Positions 27,925-38,928 of a DNA stretch of 64,000 nucleotides are shown piece by piece. Position 1 is the first letter of the stretch. The number at the start of each line of letters is the position of its first letter. A program made the position numbers and the translations under genes. The notes beneath the pieces were generated by a model. That model searched no databases and was not told the DNA's origin. It worked only from the letters and a program-made list of their open reading frames with translations. This DNA is from Chamaecrista fasciculata. Lineage: Eukaryota > Streptophyta > Magnoliopsida > Fabales > Fabaceae. The DNA lies in the NCBI GenBank assembly GCA_003254925.1, contig QANZ01034964.1, positions 1-64,000 of the forward strand, written 5' to 3'.

Positions 27925-28319
27925 GGGTCAAAAGCTCTAGTTGTTAGCAAATGCGCAACTTTATTTTTTTAACCCACAGTAGAATAGACACCCAAACACC
28001 ATGATTTGACTATTACTTGGCCTTACACCTGGGCCTCCGTCATGAGACAGTTAATGTCATACCTTGGTTAATAATATTCCCCTGAGCAATTGTCCTCCTG
28101 CAAATCGAACCCATAACTTTGGCTCTGATACCAATGGTTAAGATCAAGCATTTATACCACTAGGTCAAAAGTTATAGCTATTAGTAAGGGCGCAACTCTA
28201 TTTCCTTAACCCATAGTAGAACAATTTAAACTCCCAAGCACTATGATTTGACTATAACTTGGCCCCACACCTAGACCTTTGCCACGAGACAATTGATGTC
28301 ACACCTTGGCTAACAATAA
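27925..28319 (-). mobile_element. Miniature LTR element (TRIM-like) or tandem repeat with a tRNA-iMet primer site
   Basis: Two diverged direct copies of a ~155-bp unit lie at 27925-28077 and 28162-28319, recognised by shared blocks such as 'gatttgactat', 'acttggcc' and 'gagacaattgatgtcac'. Between them, on the minus strand, is TTGGTATCAGAGCC (28134-28121), complementary to the 3' end of initiator methionine tRNA, the usual primer-binding site of plant copia and TRIM elements. In that reading the 28162-28319 copy belongs to the 5' LTR and the interior is only ~57 bp. A SINE-like reading is also possible, since CCTAGTGGT and GGTTCGATTTGC resemble A and B boxes. Confidence 0.55.
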
Positions 28320-28330
28320 CTTTAAAAAAA

Positions 28331-30574
28331 TAAAGACATACGTTTGTTCCACGTTTCAACTAAAATTTAGCTAATTTTCATAGTGGGAGTCATCTCCTAT
28401 GTATGTTTGAGCTCTCCGGCCTGATACTTAGAGCTAGTTTAATTTTTTGGATATGAATTTAAATGGTTTACAAGGCTGCAAAAATCATTTTCTTTTGCGT
28501 GATGTTCGTAGAACACACTCTAATTACAATAAGTCTTGAATCATGTGGTCAATTTCACTATTTCAACTCAGGCTAGCTGTCACAACAAATTAATTAGTAC
28601 CTCTGAAATGTTCATTATCACCCATACATTCAAAAACCATGTAAAAGCCTCTCATTCATATATGGCTAATTGGCTACCCTCTTAATTATCCTAAAGATTG
28701 GGACCATACAGCGAGTAATCACACATCAAATAGAACACATCTCCTTCCATCCTTTGCTTTTGAAAATTGAATATAACGACACTGCTAATTGGTTTATCAA
28801 ACCAATCAATTTGAAATTTCATCACCTCCCTTTATTGTCTTTATATGGCAGCATGGCCCAAGGATTTCCAAGACACTATTTTTCAAATAACAAAAGAATA
28901 TATATATAAGCACGTATATATTTTTTCCTGTTGAGAATAATTGATGTTTGAAAATCATTTCTATATATTTGGTACGTTTTGACAAGTGTATATGCCTTCT
29001 TAGGTAAGAATTAAAATGCCTTTTCTCTGAAAATAAATAATAATTAAGAAGTGTTGCATGCATTCCAAAATTGACTTGACAATGGATTTTTTTTTTGGCC
29101 AAGACTTGACTGTGGATTGATTGAGTTTTTTTGTTGGAATTATCTACAAAAGTGATTGAGATTAAAGATTTTTCGTCTTTTGTGTATATATAATTGGCGC
29201 GCGTATAGTGTATGTATAAAAATAACTTTACAATCGTCAATGGTAATGTATGATTTAAGACCGAATTAATTATACTATCTGACCATTGTGCTAATAAGTG
29301 TTACATATTTTTTTTGTTGAGGAAGATAATTAATTAGTATTACCTTACTTGCAATTGTTTCTGATTATTTTTATTATATATATATATATATGTATATTAT
29401 ATAACATTGATAGTACTAATTGGGGTCTCTATAGAAGAATGGAAGGTTAAGGGAAAACAAAAGGATTGGGTGGGATTTCTCAATCAAAGTGGAAGCATGC
29501 CAAGAGTGATGTAAGTTTGATTCTTAATAATGCTAACGCCTTTTAATTAATACATCCGAACAGCTAAAGATGCTACTCCAGAGGATGCATGCATGCTCAT
29601 AATTTCAAATTGACTACCAAATTAAATATTATTGAAAACATATATGTTAGTTTCAATGACAATGTGTTTCTTTCAATTATATATACAACCTAACCTATTC
29701 CCATGTCAAACACCATCAGGATGCGTTCGGTAGGTAATATATTTTTAATTTTGTTCTTTCTTCACATCTTAAAATCTGATTTTCTTTTACTAGTTGTCCT
29801 TATTATTAATTAGAAGATATATATATATATATTAATTTATGTGTGTGTGTATGTTATTTTATCTTACTAAGTTCAAGTTTGACTAATATAAATGACAGAA
29901 TATACCATTTGATTTGTGTGTTTTATCGTGACATTATTGCAAAATTGTGATTAATAAAAAAAAAAAGTCTTTTACATATTCCTTTTTTTTTATGCATTTT
30001 GGGAGTGCTATTCATTTCATTCTATTTGCAAAAAGTATTAATATATGGAATTATTTAATTTTTTTTTTATATATCATAAAAGGCATACAAAAGAAAGGGT
30101 GAGCTCCAATAACAACACGACAACAAGTGAACACAATCTATACAATAAACATAAGATGATGAGACCCTATCGAAGAGGGGCCAACATCCTCCCTATACAA
30201 AGTGGTACTAGAAGAAAAAATCGATGCTAGTTATACATGTAGCATTACTAAAAACATGAAGAAAGAAATATTTATTGTAGGTGATCATCTTAATCGCCCT
30301 TCTTAGGGATGTCAGACGATGCGTTCGGATTACCTTATTTCTCAATTTTTGAATAGTGTCTATTTTCCATCAACACTGTAAGCCAAACACTGTAAAACGA
30401 TGCTAGATCAATATATATAATTCAAAACATGCATAAAATAAATAAATGGTCTAAATAAAAAATATAAGAATTTAAAATGTATATTATTTATTATTGAAAA
30501 TCTATTTAGATAATTAAATTCAAAACAACCTCGCCTTAGGTCTAAGGCTTAGGTTTCAACTTTCAAGTTTGGCT
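28331..30574. other. AT-rich intergenic region, nothing recognised
   Basis: No gene-like frame is supported. The 144-residue minus-strand frame at 28806-29240 is AT-driven and lacks motifs. TA microsatellites occur at 29373-29390 and 29818-29830. Confidence 0.45.
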
Positions 30575-30591
30575 AAAACTTGTTTAGGCTT

Positions 30592-31240
30592 ATAGTTGAT
30601 AAGTAGCTAAAATTTTTAAGTATGATATCTTGAGTTCAAATCATATTGTATGTTCAGCCAGCCGCCACCAAAATTCATCCTCCGTCTGGGCTGCCGTTGC
30701 TTTTGCAGCGGTAGCCCCCCTTATTTCTTCTAGTTGTAAATCCGAAGCTATCTCCGGTGATTTTTCATCCTTTTTCATCATCTTTTAATCTCTCAAATAA
30801 TCTCAGATCTGAGCTTGGTCCCCCTCTTTGGTGGTTGTTTTTCAGATCTGGTCTATCCCCCTTGATTGGTGGTGTTTCTCCGGTTTACTTTTTGTTGTTT
30901 TTTAGTTTTGTTTCTCCGGATCTTCTGATCTCACTATCAGTGCTTATATTTTGGTAAAGTTTGGCGGTTTCTTGTTCGTGATGTTGTTTTCTTTGCTGAA
31001 AAACAATAAGTATAATAGTAAATTTATTGTTGACAATACATTTTATGATGTTTTTCATCCTCAGAATGTTATCCTTATAGGATCAGTGTTCCTTATAGGA
31101 ACGTTTTATGAGCCTAATTTGATTGCTAGTTCAACAATATTTATGATGTATTCTTCTTGTTTATCAGTATTGAAGTTTCTGATCGTTCGTAAGTGCCGCT
31201 GGGCTTTTATTTAATATATGTCGTCTCATTATCAAAAAAA
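30592..31240 (+). mobile_element. 5'-truncated non-LTR retroelement with A-tail and 17-bp target-site duplication
   Basis: The segment ends in an A run (31234-31244) and is bounded by the 17 bases AAAACTTGTTTAGGCTT at 30575-30591 and again at 31241-31257. A long exact duplication with a poly(A) tail marks LINE-machinery insertion. The interior is GC-richer than its surroundings, with 'cagccagccgccacc' near its start, and holds open frames of 66 and 87 residues with no domain I recognise. It could be a truncated L1-type element or a retroposed transcript. Confidence 0.72.
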
Positions 31241-31727
31241 AAAACTTGTTTAGGCTTTGATTTCTCAACCAGTGATCACCTTAAATATAGATATTTTGAA
31301 ATTTATTTTATTTATTATTGAAAATTCATTTAAGTATAATTATAATGATAACAAGTATATTTTTTGGATAGTAGAAAATTTTTAAAAATAAAAAAATCAT
31401 TTGCAAAAGTATCAAAAGATACTACTATTTAACAAAAATCTATTCATATAAATTATAATACAAATTTCAATCACTCTTTCAGCAATTTTTTTTTATTTCT
31501 ACATCTATATAATTTTAATATATTTATATGATTCTCTTTATCAATTATAATTATTTTATACATATTTAACTAATTTCATATCTTAATATCATTGGCAAAA
31601 GCATTTCCAAGCCCAAGTGATGCGGAAATTGAAAAAAATAAAAACAAAATCAAACGCATCGACTTTTTGTTGCTTGTACTGTTTCCCCCTCTAAACGTTA
31701 AGCTATATGATTGCTCTTAAAAAATAG

Positions 31728-32253
31728 GTGGAAGTACATTTTTGTTCCTTTATATCTTTAGAATAGATTACAATTTATCCCTTTTTTTGTAATTTTAGTT
31801 TTACAAATATTTTAAGAAGTTTTACTCTTTAGTTCCAAATTCATTTTAGAGTTTGATTCGACCTTATTTGTTGATGATCTAAATTAAACAGAAAAAAATC
31901 GTTCAGAGTAACTCGTAATTTTAAACTCGTCGCATTTGAACTTGAAGCACAAAATAGATTATCAACTTCTCTCGTTTGGTTGTGAAATAAACAGCTCATT
32001 TTCAGAGCTCAATTTGATATTGTTGGTTGATAGTTCTAATTATTGGACAAAGAAATAACTTGTTAAAAGTAACATGTAACTCTAAACTCATCATATTTGA
32101 ATTTGAAACGAAAAATATATGGCCACACTTAGTCTTGGGGCCAAAAAGTGAAATTTTTGAAAAAATTGTAGGACCAAAATTACAAAGAAAAAAGATAAAA
32201 AGCTGAATTGCAATTTACACAAAAAATAAAAAGACAAAAAGAGCAATTTGGCC
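31728..32253. mobile_element. Possible decayed inverted-repeat element
   Basis: The left part ('acaatttatccc', 'gtaattttagtttt') and the right part reverse-complemented ('gcaattcagc', 'gtaattttggtcc') are similar at roughly two thirds of positions over ~110 bp. The right end reads TTTGGCC like the GGCCAAA family. Ends and duplication could not be confirmed. Confidence 0.35.
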
Positions 32254-32643
32254 TGAAATAATAAAAGAAAAACTTGGACAAACCAGAACAGTTAATTATT
32301 GCTCTAATAATGGCTAATTAAGAAGCAACCAGAACCGCTATAAACGAAGTTTGATCAAATAGTAAGAAAATTAAACTGAACACGTTCTTATTCTAGAAAA
32401 GCAAAATAAATAAACCACCAAGTGTTTGGTGTAGCAGCTAGGCCGGTTACATATTAGAGTCGAAATTGTTGGGAGGGCTCTGGCCATTTCCTCTCTGAGG
32501 CTCGAATGAGATTAGATTTCGTTTAAACCGTTACACGGATAGACGGGAGATACCGATTACTAACTGAAAAATGAAAAGCAAAATAAAGATTCCACTCGTT
32601 CACCTCCTTCCTTGTCTCCCAAATTCACATTAGATAGATATTT

Positions 32644-33234
32644 GTTTTTTGCCTGAAACATAATTCATTCAAAAGTAAGACAAAGTCAAGCACAGTACAA
32701 ACAAAAACACAATAAAATAATCCAATCGCTCCCTAGCATCAACAAGAACACTAGACAGAACATCAACCGACGAAGATGGGGGGTTTGCAACCCATCTAAG
32801 AGGACCATATTCGTGTCAGACAAATTGATAAGACAATCAGCTGCCAAGTTAACGGATCTAGGGATCCAACTAAAGCTACAACCATATAAAGAATTGGAAA
32901 CACAAAAAATAAAACCCATACCAGATCCAGAACGCTATCGCCACAAAACCCGCGACAGAAAACACACGGACATGAGCAGAGAGCACAAAAATCTGAGAAG
33001 GAAAATCATCAAAAACCACTACCGTAAAAGACATACAGAAAAGAGCGTCGTCGCAAACCACCTAACCCAGGATGATGCCGAAGAGAACAACTTAGTAGAT
33101 TGCCGCCGCCACAGAAGGCCAAAGCTAGGAGGCGTCGCTGATAACTCTAATATGAAATAGGGTGAACTCTTTTATAAAAGAAAGAGGTGATGTCTTATGA
33201 GGAGAGGTTTGAGAGAGAACTCGACTCTCAGAGA
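32644..33234 (-). mobile_element. Internally deleted LINE with an RNase H remnant
   Basis: On the minus strand a frame at 32919-32686 contains FSWIPRSVNLAADCLINLS, matching the C-terminal part of the RNase H-like domain of plant non-LTR retrotransposons (V-P-R-x-x-N-x-A-A-D pattern). It is followed by a stop, a short 3' UTR and an A-rich tail (GGCAAAAAAC). The upstream part (33234-32930) looks like a leader, so the reverse transcriptase and endonuclease are missing. The 8 bases AGATATTT occur at 32636-32643 and 33235-33242 and may be the target-site duplication. Confidence 0.65.
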
Positions 33235-33242
33235 AGATATTT

Positions 33243-36200
33243 TTTTTTTTTCACATCAGATCGATATATAGTTCTGCATAAGCGAATAAATTAGAATAAG
33301 CTTCCTTACTAAACTAATAGAATTCAGAACTTTTTTTAAAAAAAAAAATTGCACCCATAATAATTAGTATGTGACTTTTGGGGGTTCAATATTATAATTA
33401 GTATTGGTTACACAGGCAGTGTAATTAGTCTTCTGGTCCAGAAAAACGAGCTGGGTTGGCCATTGTTTTGGGCTCAAATCAAATGAAGCCTATGCATGGT
33501 CGATATCCCTTATAATGTCCATCCCACAAATTAAGTGAAACTGATGACCCAAAAGAAAACAAGTTAAGTGAAAGTTACTATAAAAACTTTCTATATCTCA
33601 GAGAATGTCAAATTAGTGGGATTTCATAGAGTTAGGTATAAGGAGGTTGGAATTGGATAACCCAGAAATCTACCGGCATATATAAATAAGTAGCTTTCGA
33701 TGTTTTGTTATCTCAAACAATATCATGGCAATAGCAGTTAAATATGGCATGGGGATATATATTCAAGAGATTCAAGGCAATAATAAGATGTTAGATATTA
33801 AACTTCAGTCTTCGGGGAGAAATTGAAAATTTAGGGACGAGAGCTCCGAAAATGCCAAAGTTAAGAGAGTAATTTACAAGAAATTGTTGGACTAATTGCA
33901 ACCACAAAAAAATTAGGAGTAAAACACGTACTAAGATACAGTACCAACTTCACTATTTGAGAGGAAATTGCAAATCACCATTAGTACAATTTTCAAGTTA
34001 AAACTTTTTGGTACAATTACCCAGTCCTCGTTATATCCTTTGACTATAAACTAGCAAGCTGAATTTCTCAGCGTGAAACATTATATAACCCCACACATTT
34101 ATACAAATTTGCCCCATGTGGGACTTGGAGGACGTTCACAACAGTGATGGTTAAATTCTTAATTAGCTTATAAGAAATAGTTGTGTTTATGTTTGCTTGC
34201 CAAATACTAAGAAACTCGGTTTACCAGATTAATTTGCTGTTGAACTTCAAGTGATTGAGGAGACTAGATGGAATCCTGTCATCTCATGTATTCAAATATA
34301 AAGAAGGCATATATATATATATATATATATATGAGAAATTGTTTAATAGAACTCCTGCAAAGATATCTATTTATTGAAGCATAACTCTAAGAATCTCATA
34401 TTTTACAAGAGTTTTAGAATACAAGTAGAGTAAAAGCACAGTTCTGGGTGACCACCGAGAAATGTGGCAAGTTGCTTATACTTCCAGAATCTGCTCATAA
34501 TTTTAGAATACAGCTCACATACAGCACACAGCTCACAATGAGTTTAGTATCATTATATTATATGGTTGCTATTCCTATAGTTTTGCTAATAATGGAGGAG
34601 GAATTCATACGACATAGAAGCAGATTCTGATCCTCTGCCATAAACATGTATATGTATATGTTCTCTCCATTAGAAGATCCCCAAGCACACATCACCAAAA
34701 TGGTTCCCACAAGATAAGATCCCTTTTTCAGTTTTCCCTTTCCTTATTTCTTCGAATACAGGTAAGATCATGTGTGGAAATTATTGGGGCTTGAACGAGA
34801 CTTGTGGGACGTACAATTTAATTATTATAGCAAGAACAGCACGTGCAATTATTTTCTTCTCAGGCTGTACTATCTTCAACCTCCTTTTATCTTTATATAT
34901 GCTCTCTAATATTTTCATGGTAAGAGAATATCCTAGAATCTATATCGTTTAGACAATTACAAGTATGCGCGAAAAAAAACTCATAATTTAACAAAAAAAA
35001 ATCCTTCCCAATAAGAGTCATGATCTCTCACATTATCTCAATCTTTTTGATATTGCTTACCATGATTCTTCCTATGTTTCCATTGGCTTCTGGTAGAGAC
35101 AAGCAAAACTCATGACCCAAATTTTGGTTCCACAAATACACTAATTCAGAGGAATGTCATATGTAAAATAGACGAAGAAAGAAAAAAAATATATATTACC
35201 ACCATATTGCTAACACTTTGACTATATTAATTGAATCGGGACCATATATTTCTTTATCCCATTACCAGTTTAACAACACGGCAAGAAGAAACTAACAAGG
35301 CAGAAGAAGGAATATAAGAGGAACTGAACAGATTGAGGTGCATCCGACATTGGTATGAAAAGAATAATATGTAAACACAATCTGCCCTACACAACAATGA
35401 AAGTATCAGTGTCAACAGTCAAACCAGGTCGATAGGAAAAATGTATGGACACGAAAAATCCACTATATATCAAACTTTCATCCATATGTCAAACATGATT
35501 GATGGGTGGGCCGAGGGTGTGTCGTAGTCTAAATTGTGATTTATTATTCCATTAAAGTCTTGGGGGTTGTTCATCTATCTCAAGTTGTACTTCTTCACCC
35601 TGAATTCATTTAACTTGACCTCATTTTCTATTCATACACAGTGGCACACACTGCAGTTTATTCTCTACATTCTCTCCCATAACTAGCAACCCAGTATACT
35701 GGCCGAGTGGAAAAAATCATAGAAACAACTACAAAGTCTCTCAATAAAACGAAGTGCAACAGAGAAATACCTGAGATGACAGCAACAAGTGATTCTCACC
35801 CATTTCCTGAATTCAAGTCATACATCCAAGATAACGCCAAATGATCAATTGATTTCAGTTGGTATAAAATTGACAGAGTGTGCCATTTGGAGCTTATGAA
35901 TTTCCTTGAGATATACAATAACAGAATTTGAAAGAAAAACTGAAGCCAATTAGGCATTACAAATGATGAGAAATAATAAACAAAACGACTATTTATGTGC
36001 TTCAGTTCATCATCAAACTTGTATCAAGACACTGATCATCAAGAGGTACTAATGTGATCAATCATATTCATTCTTTGCCCCCCTAAAACCCACCCACGTA
36101 CCTCACATCACAGGTTTTCCCTCTTAGTTCTCTCCAATTGTGCAGCTGCCAGTGCCACTGCAGCTTCATGTTCTATTGCTAGCAATCCCCTATCCAACAT

Positions 36201-36385
36201 ATCAACGATCGCCTTTGCAATTCATCAGTCATCATACATCTACAACTACAAGCTCGCGAATTGCAAAACCCCATTTCATCCCATCCTGGACTCAATCTCA
36301 TCATGTAGATTGATTGACTAACATGTATGAATATGATCATTATAGGCAAAAACACAACTTCCCCTCCTTCTTCCTCGATGAAGCT
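33243..36385. other. Intergenic region and 3' flank of the RING-DUF1117 gene
   Basis: About 3.1 kb without a supported gene. The right part (roughly 36050-36385) is probably the 3' UTR of the minus-strand E3 ligase gene. A TA microsatellite lies at 34310-34332. Confidence 0.5.
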
Positions 36386-37510
36386 TTACCATGATCTCAC
36401 TCCACTGTTTACATCCATAGACCAAGTCCTCCGTGAACGTGGAGAAGCATTTAAATCCGAATGAGAAGAAATTCTCACAGGCCTAGATTCCCTAGCATGA
36501 GAAGGCTGAGATCGAACTCCACCAAAGCAACTAAACATATTTCGGAACATCCTTCGCAATCCACCACTCTCCCTCCCTCTGTTTCCTCTAGAAGACCATG
36601 AAATTCTCCTTGGCTCACCTCCATTGTTAAACCCACCGTCCATTTCTGTGTAAACAACAGGAAGCTCCCTCTCAGCACCTCTTCTTCCACCTGAAAATCT
36701 CCCCACTGCAAACCCACCTCCTGGGAGCCTCCAAATTGTCAACCCCACGTTCTCTTCCTCGTTGAACGCAAGGGGTTGCCCGGTTGAACCAGTGTCCTGA
36801 GTATTATTATTATCTGATGGCAATTCATGGCGGCAAACAGGGCAAGAATTGCGAAGCGCGAGCCATGGAAGAATGCAATCGGGATGGTATATATGCTTAC
36901 AAGGCATTTCTCTAGCTGCAGTGCCGGATTCGAATTGCTCCTTGCAAACAGCACAATGTGATTCCGCCGCCATATGACTCTCGTCGATTTCAATCGTGGG
37001 TAATGAATCAATCGCAGCTTTCGAAGCTGGCGGGTGCTCGCATCGCGTAATCCCGTTGAGTTCGATCTGGGAAAGCTGTTCCAAAAGCCTGTCGAATCCA
37101 GATCCCAAAAGAAACTCGGACATGCTCGGAGGCAAAGGCCGAAGCCCAGAACCGGCGCCGTCGTCGTAATAGAGCTCAAACCCTCGACTACTCTCTCCGC
37201 CGCCGTCTGGCGATCCACGGAGCACGATGACGGGATTGTACGGCGAACGATCACCGCCGTTTCTTCTGGTTCTCCGAAGCGGTGGTGGACGCGAATTCTG
37301 ATCGGAATTAGGGCGATGGCCGATCATGTACATGGCAGCTCCGGGGAATCTGCGGCGGCGAGCGTCGACGTGGACAGAGCGAGGAGGATGTTCGATCTGT
37401 TCGACAAAACCACCGCCACAGTCGGGACAAACCACCACGGGCTCCTGTTGCGACACCCTAACGAATCGACTGCATCTATAGCACCAATAAAAGGATGTCC
37501 CTGAAGCCAT
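36386..37510 (-). CDS. RING-H2 E3 ubiquitin ligase with zinc-ribbon and DUF1117 (RDUF1/2-like)
   Basis: An intronless 374-residue protein with three family features in order. First, an N-terminal zinc ribbon (FYWCYRCSRFVRV, Cys at 10, 13, 28 and 31). Second, a RING-H2 finger with ligands C186, C189, C204, H206, H209, C212, C223 and C226, including the HPDCILPWL block. Third, a DUF1117 region (~246-330) with NVGLTIWRLPGGGFAVGRFSGG. This architecture is that of Arabidopsis RDUF1 and RDUF2, ABA-induced E3 ligases linked to drought response. The ATG at 37510 precedes the zinc ribbon immediately, as in homologues. The upstream ~350 bp is GA-rich on the + strand, a likely leader. All zinc ligands are present. 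Which RDUF paralogue it is cannot be settled from the window. Confidence 0.93.
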   Translation of the reverse strand: MASGTSFYWCYRCSRFVRVSQQEPVVVCPDCGGGFVEQIEHPPRSVHVDARRRRFPGAAMYMIGHRPNSDQNSRPPPLRRTRRNGGDRSPYNPVIVLRGSPDGGGESSRGFELYYDDGAGSGLRPLPPSMSEFLLGSGFDRLLEQLSQIELNGITRCEHPPASKAAIDSLPTIEIDESHMAAESHCAVCKEQFESGTAAREMPCKHIYHPDCILPWLALRNSCPVCRHELPSDNNNTQDTGSTGQPLAFNEEENVGLTIWRLPGGGFAVGRFSGGRRGAERELPVVYTEMDGGFNNGGEPRRISWSSRGNRGRESGGLRRMFRNMFSCFGGVRSQPSHARESRPVRISSHSDLNASPRSRRTWSMDVNSGVRSW

Positions 37511-38233
37511 CTCGATCTAGTAACAACCGTGACAGATTCTGAAAGTTGCTCTATACAAACCCGGAATTGAATTTCCAACCGGGTTTGTTTGCTAAGAAAT
37601 CCCGAAATTCAGATGGTACAGCATCCGAGAGAGGAAAGAGGAAGAGTTGAAGTGGAGAAGCGAAATATTGCTATAAGAAAAAAAGAAAGAAAGAAGGCGA
37701 AAAAAGAAAGACCTAAATGGAAATGAGTCCGAAAGGCAAGGTTTTCGTGAGAAAGGGATTCGCTTTGAACTTTCGGTAGCAGAGAAAACGAAGGGGGAAG
37801 GAAGAGAGAGTGAGAGAGATTAAGGTGTGTCGCGTGGAAGAGGATAACAGCAAAAACGCGTCGTCATGGATTAGCGTGTCACCAACGCTTTATTTACAAT
37901 CATGATGATAAAACGTCTGGACTGGAGAACAAGATGGATGGATGGATGGGTGAGATTGATCTGAGAGAGTGATTTGATTACATTGTTGTTATTATTTGTT
38001 ACTCTCTCGCCGGCAACACATTCTCACTCTAGGCGGTAAGAAGCGACAGATTCGGAGGAATGTTAAACTCGGACACGTGGCGAGATCCTGATGGATTACA
38101 AGATATGTTGAGAGAGGGTGTTGTTCTGTTCACTGTTGGTGTAACACTGTAATTAGTAAAAAGAAAAGATTAGATTATAACCAAGTTAAGTGAACAAACT
38201 CTAGTTGGTTAAGGTTTCATTGCTTTTGTTTTT
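37511..38233. other. Leader and promoter region of the RING-DUF1117 gene
   Basis: Contains a purine-rich stretch (37670-37830, CT-rich on the minus strand) that fits a plant 5' leader. No clear TATA box and no other gene were seen. Confidence 0.45.
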
Positions 38234-38243
38234 TATGTCTTTA

Positions 38244-38622
38244 GGCAAAAGTATTAATTCTATTCTTAAATTTTACATCAATTATCAATTATGTCCATAT
38301 TCTTTTTTTTTGCTGTCAATTACGTTCTTAATGTTTAACATTGTTGTCAATTTTGTTGTTTGACTAATTTCTTTCAATAAATTAACGACAGACGGTATTT
38401 TATTTTTCAATCTGAGTTAGAATTTGAGTTTTTTTTTTTATCTATTTTACATTATCTATCATTAGTTACATAGATTCTGTCGATAATATTTGGCTAAAGT
38501 AAGAGCAAAGGACAAAATTGATTAAAATGTGAAACATTGGGGACAAAATTGACAGTATAAAAAGATTTAGGACGAAAATGATAGTTGGTGTAAAATTTTA
38601 GGACTAAATTAGTACTTTTGCC
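38244..38622. mobile_element. Mutator-type MITE, GGCAAAAGTA family (379 bp)
   Basis: Left end GGCAAAAGTATTAATTCTAT; right end, reverse-complemented, GGCAAAAGTACTAATTTAGT. The arms remain similar for over 80 bp ('aaattttaca' and 'tgtcaatttt' blocks). Flanks ATGTCTTTA and TACTCTTTA agree at the last six of nine positions, a decayed 9-bp duplication. It is followed after 21 bp by a second, different MITE. Confidence 0.75.
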
Positions 38623-38643
38623 TACTCTTTACCATTTGAAAAG

Positions 38644-38918
38644 GAGTAAACTTCTAAATTGGTCCCTGGATTATTGACTCGCTGACAGATTGATCCCCGA
38701 ATTTAAAAAATTGACAAATAGGTCCTCGAAGTTTTCTAACGAGTCAAATAGGTCCTCGAATTTTTCTAACATTTGTCAAATAGGTCCTTCTGTGCATGTT
38801 ATTCAGGGACCTATTTGACTCGTTAGAAAAATTTGGGGACCTATTTGTCAATTTCCTAAATTCGGGGATCAATCTGTCAGCGAGCCAATAATCCAGGGAC
38901 CAATTTGGTAGTTTACTC
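38644..38918. mobile_element. MITE forming a near-perfect 115-bp-arm hairpin, with exact 10-bp duplication
   Basis: Left arm GAGTAAACTTCTAAATTGGT and right arm reverse-complemented GAGTAAACTACCAAATTGGT pair almost without break for about 115 bp per arm, with a loop of roughly 40 bp near 38765-38800. ATTTGAAAAG occurs exactly at 38634-38643 and 38919-38928. The GAGTAAAC ends link it to the elements at 5005 and 21472. The high arm similarity suggests a young insertion. Confidence 0.9.
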
Positions 38919-38928
38919 ATTTGAAAAG

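Noticed and set aside
28806..29240. 144-residue minus-strand open frame
   Set aside because: AT-driven composition, no motif, no splice or promoter context; most likely chance.
32813..33160. 115-residue plus-strand open frame
   Set aside because: It is antisense to the leader and RNase H remnant of a minus-strand LINE and has no motif.
36739..37254. 171-residue minus-strand frame inside the RING-DUF1117 gene
   Set aside because: Alternate frame of a strongly supported coding sequence; no domain of its own.
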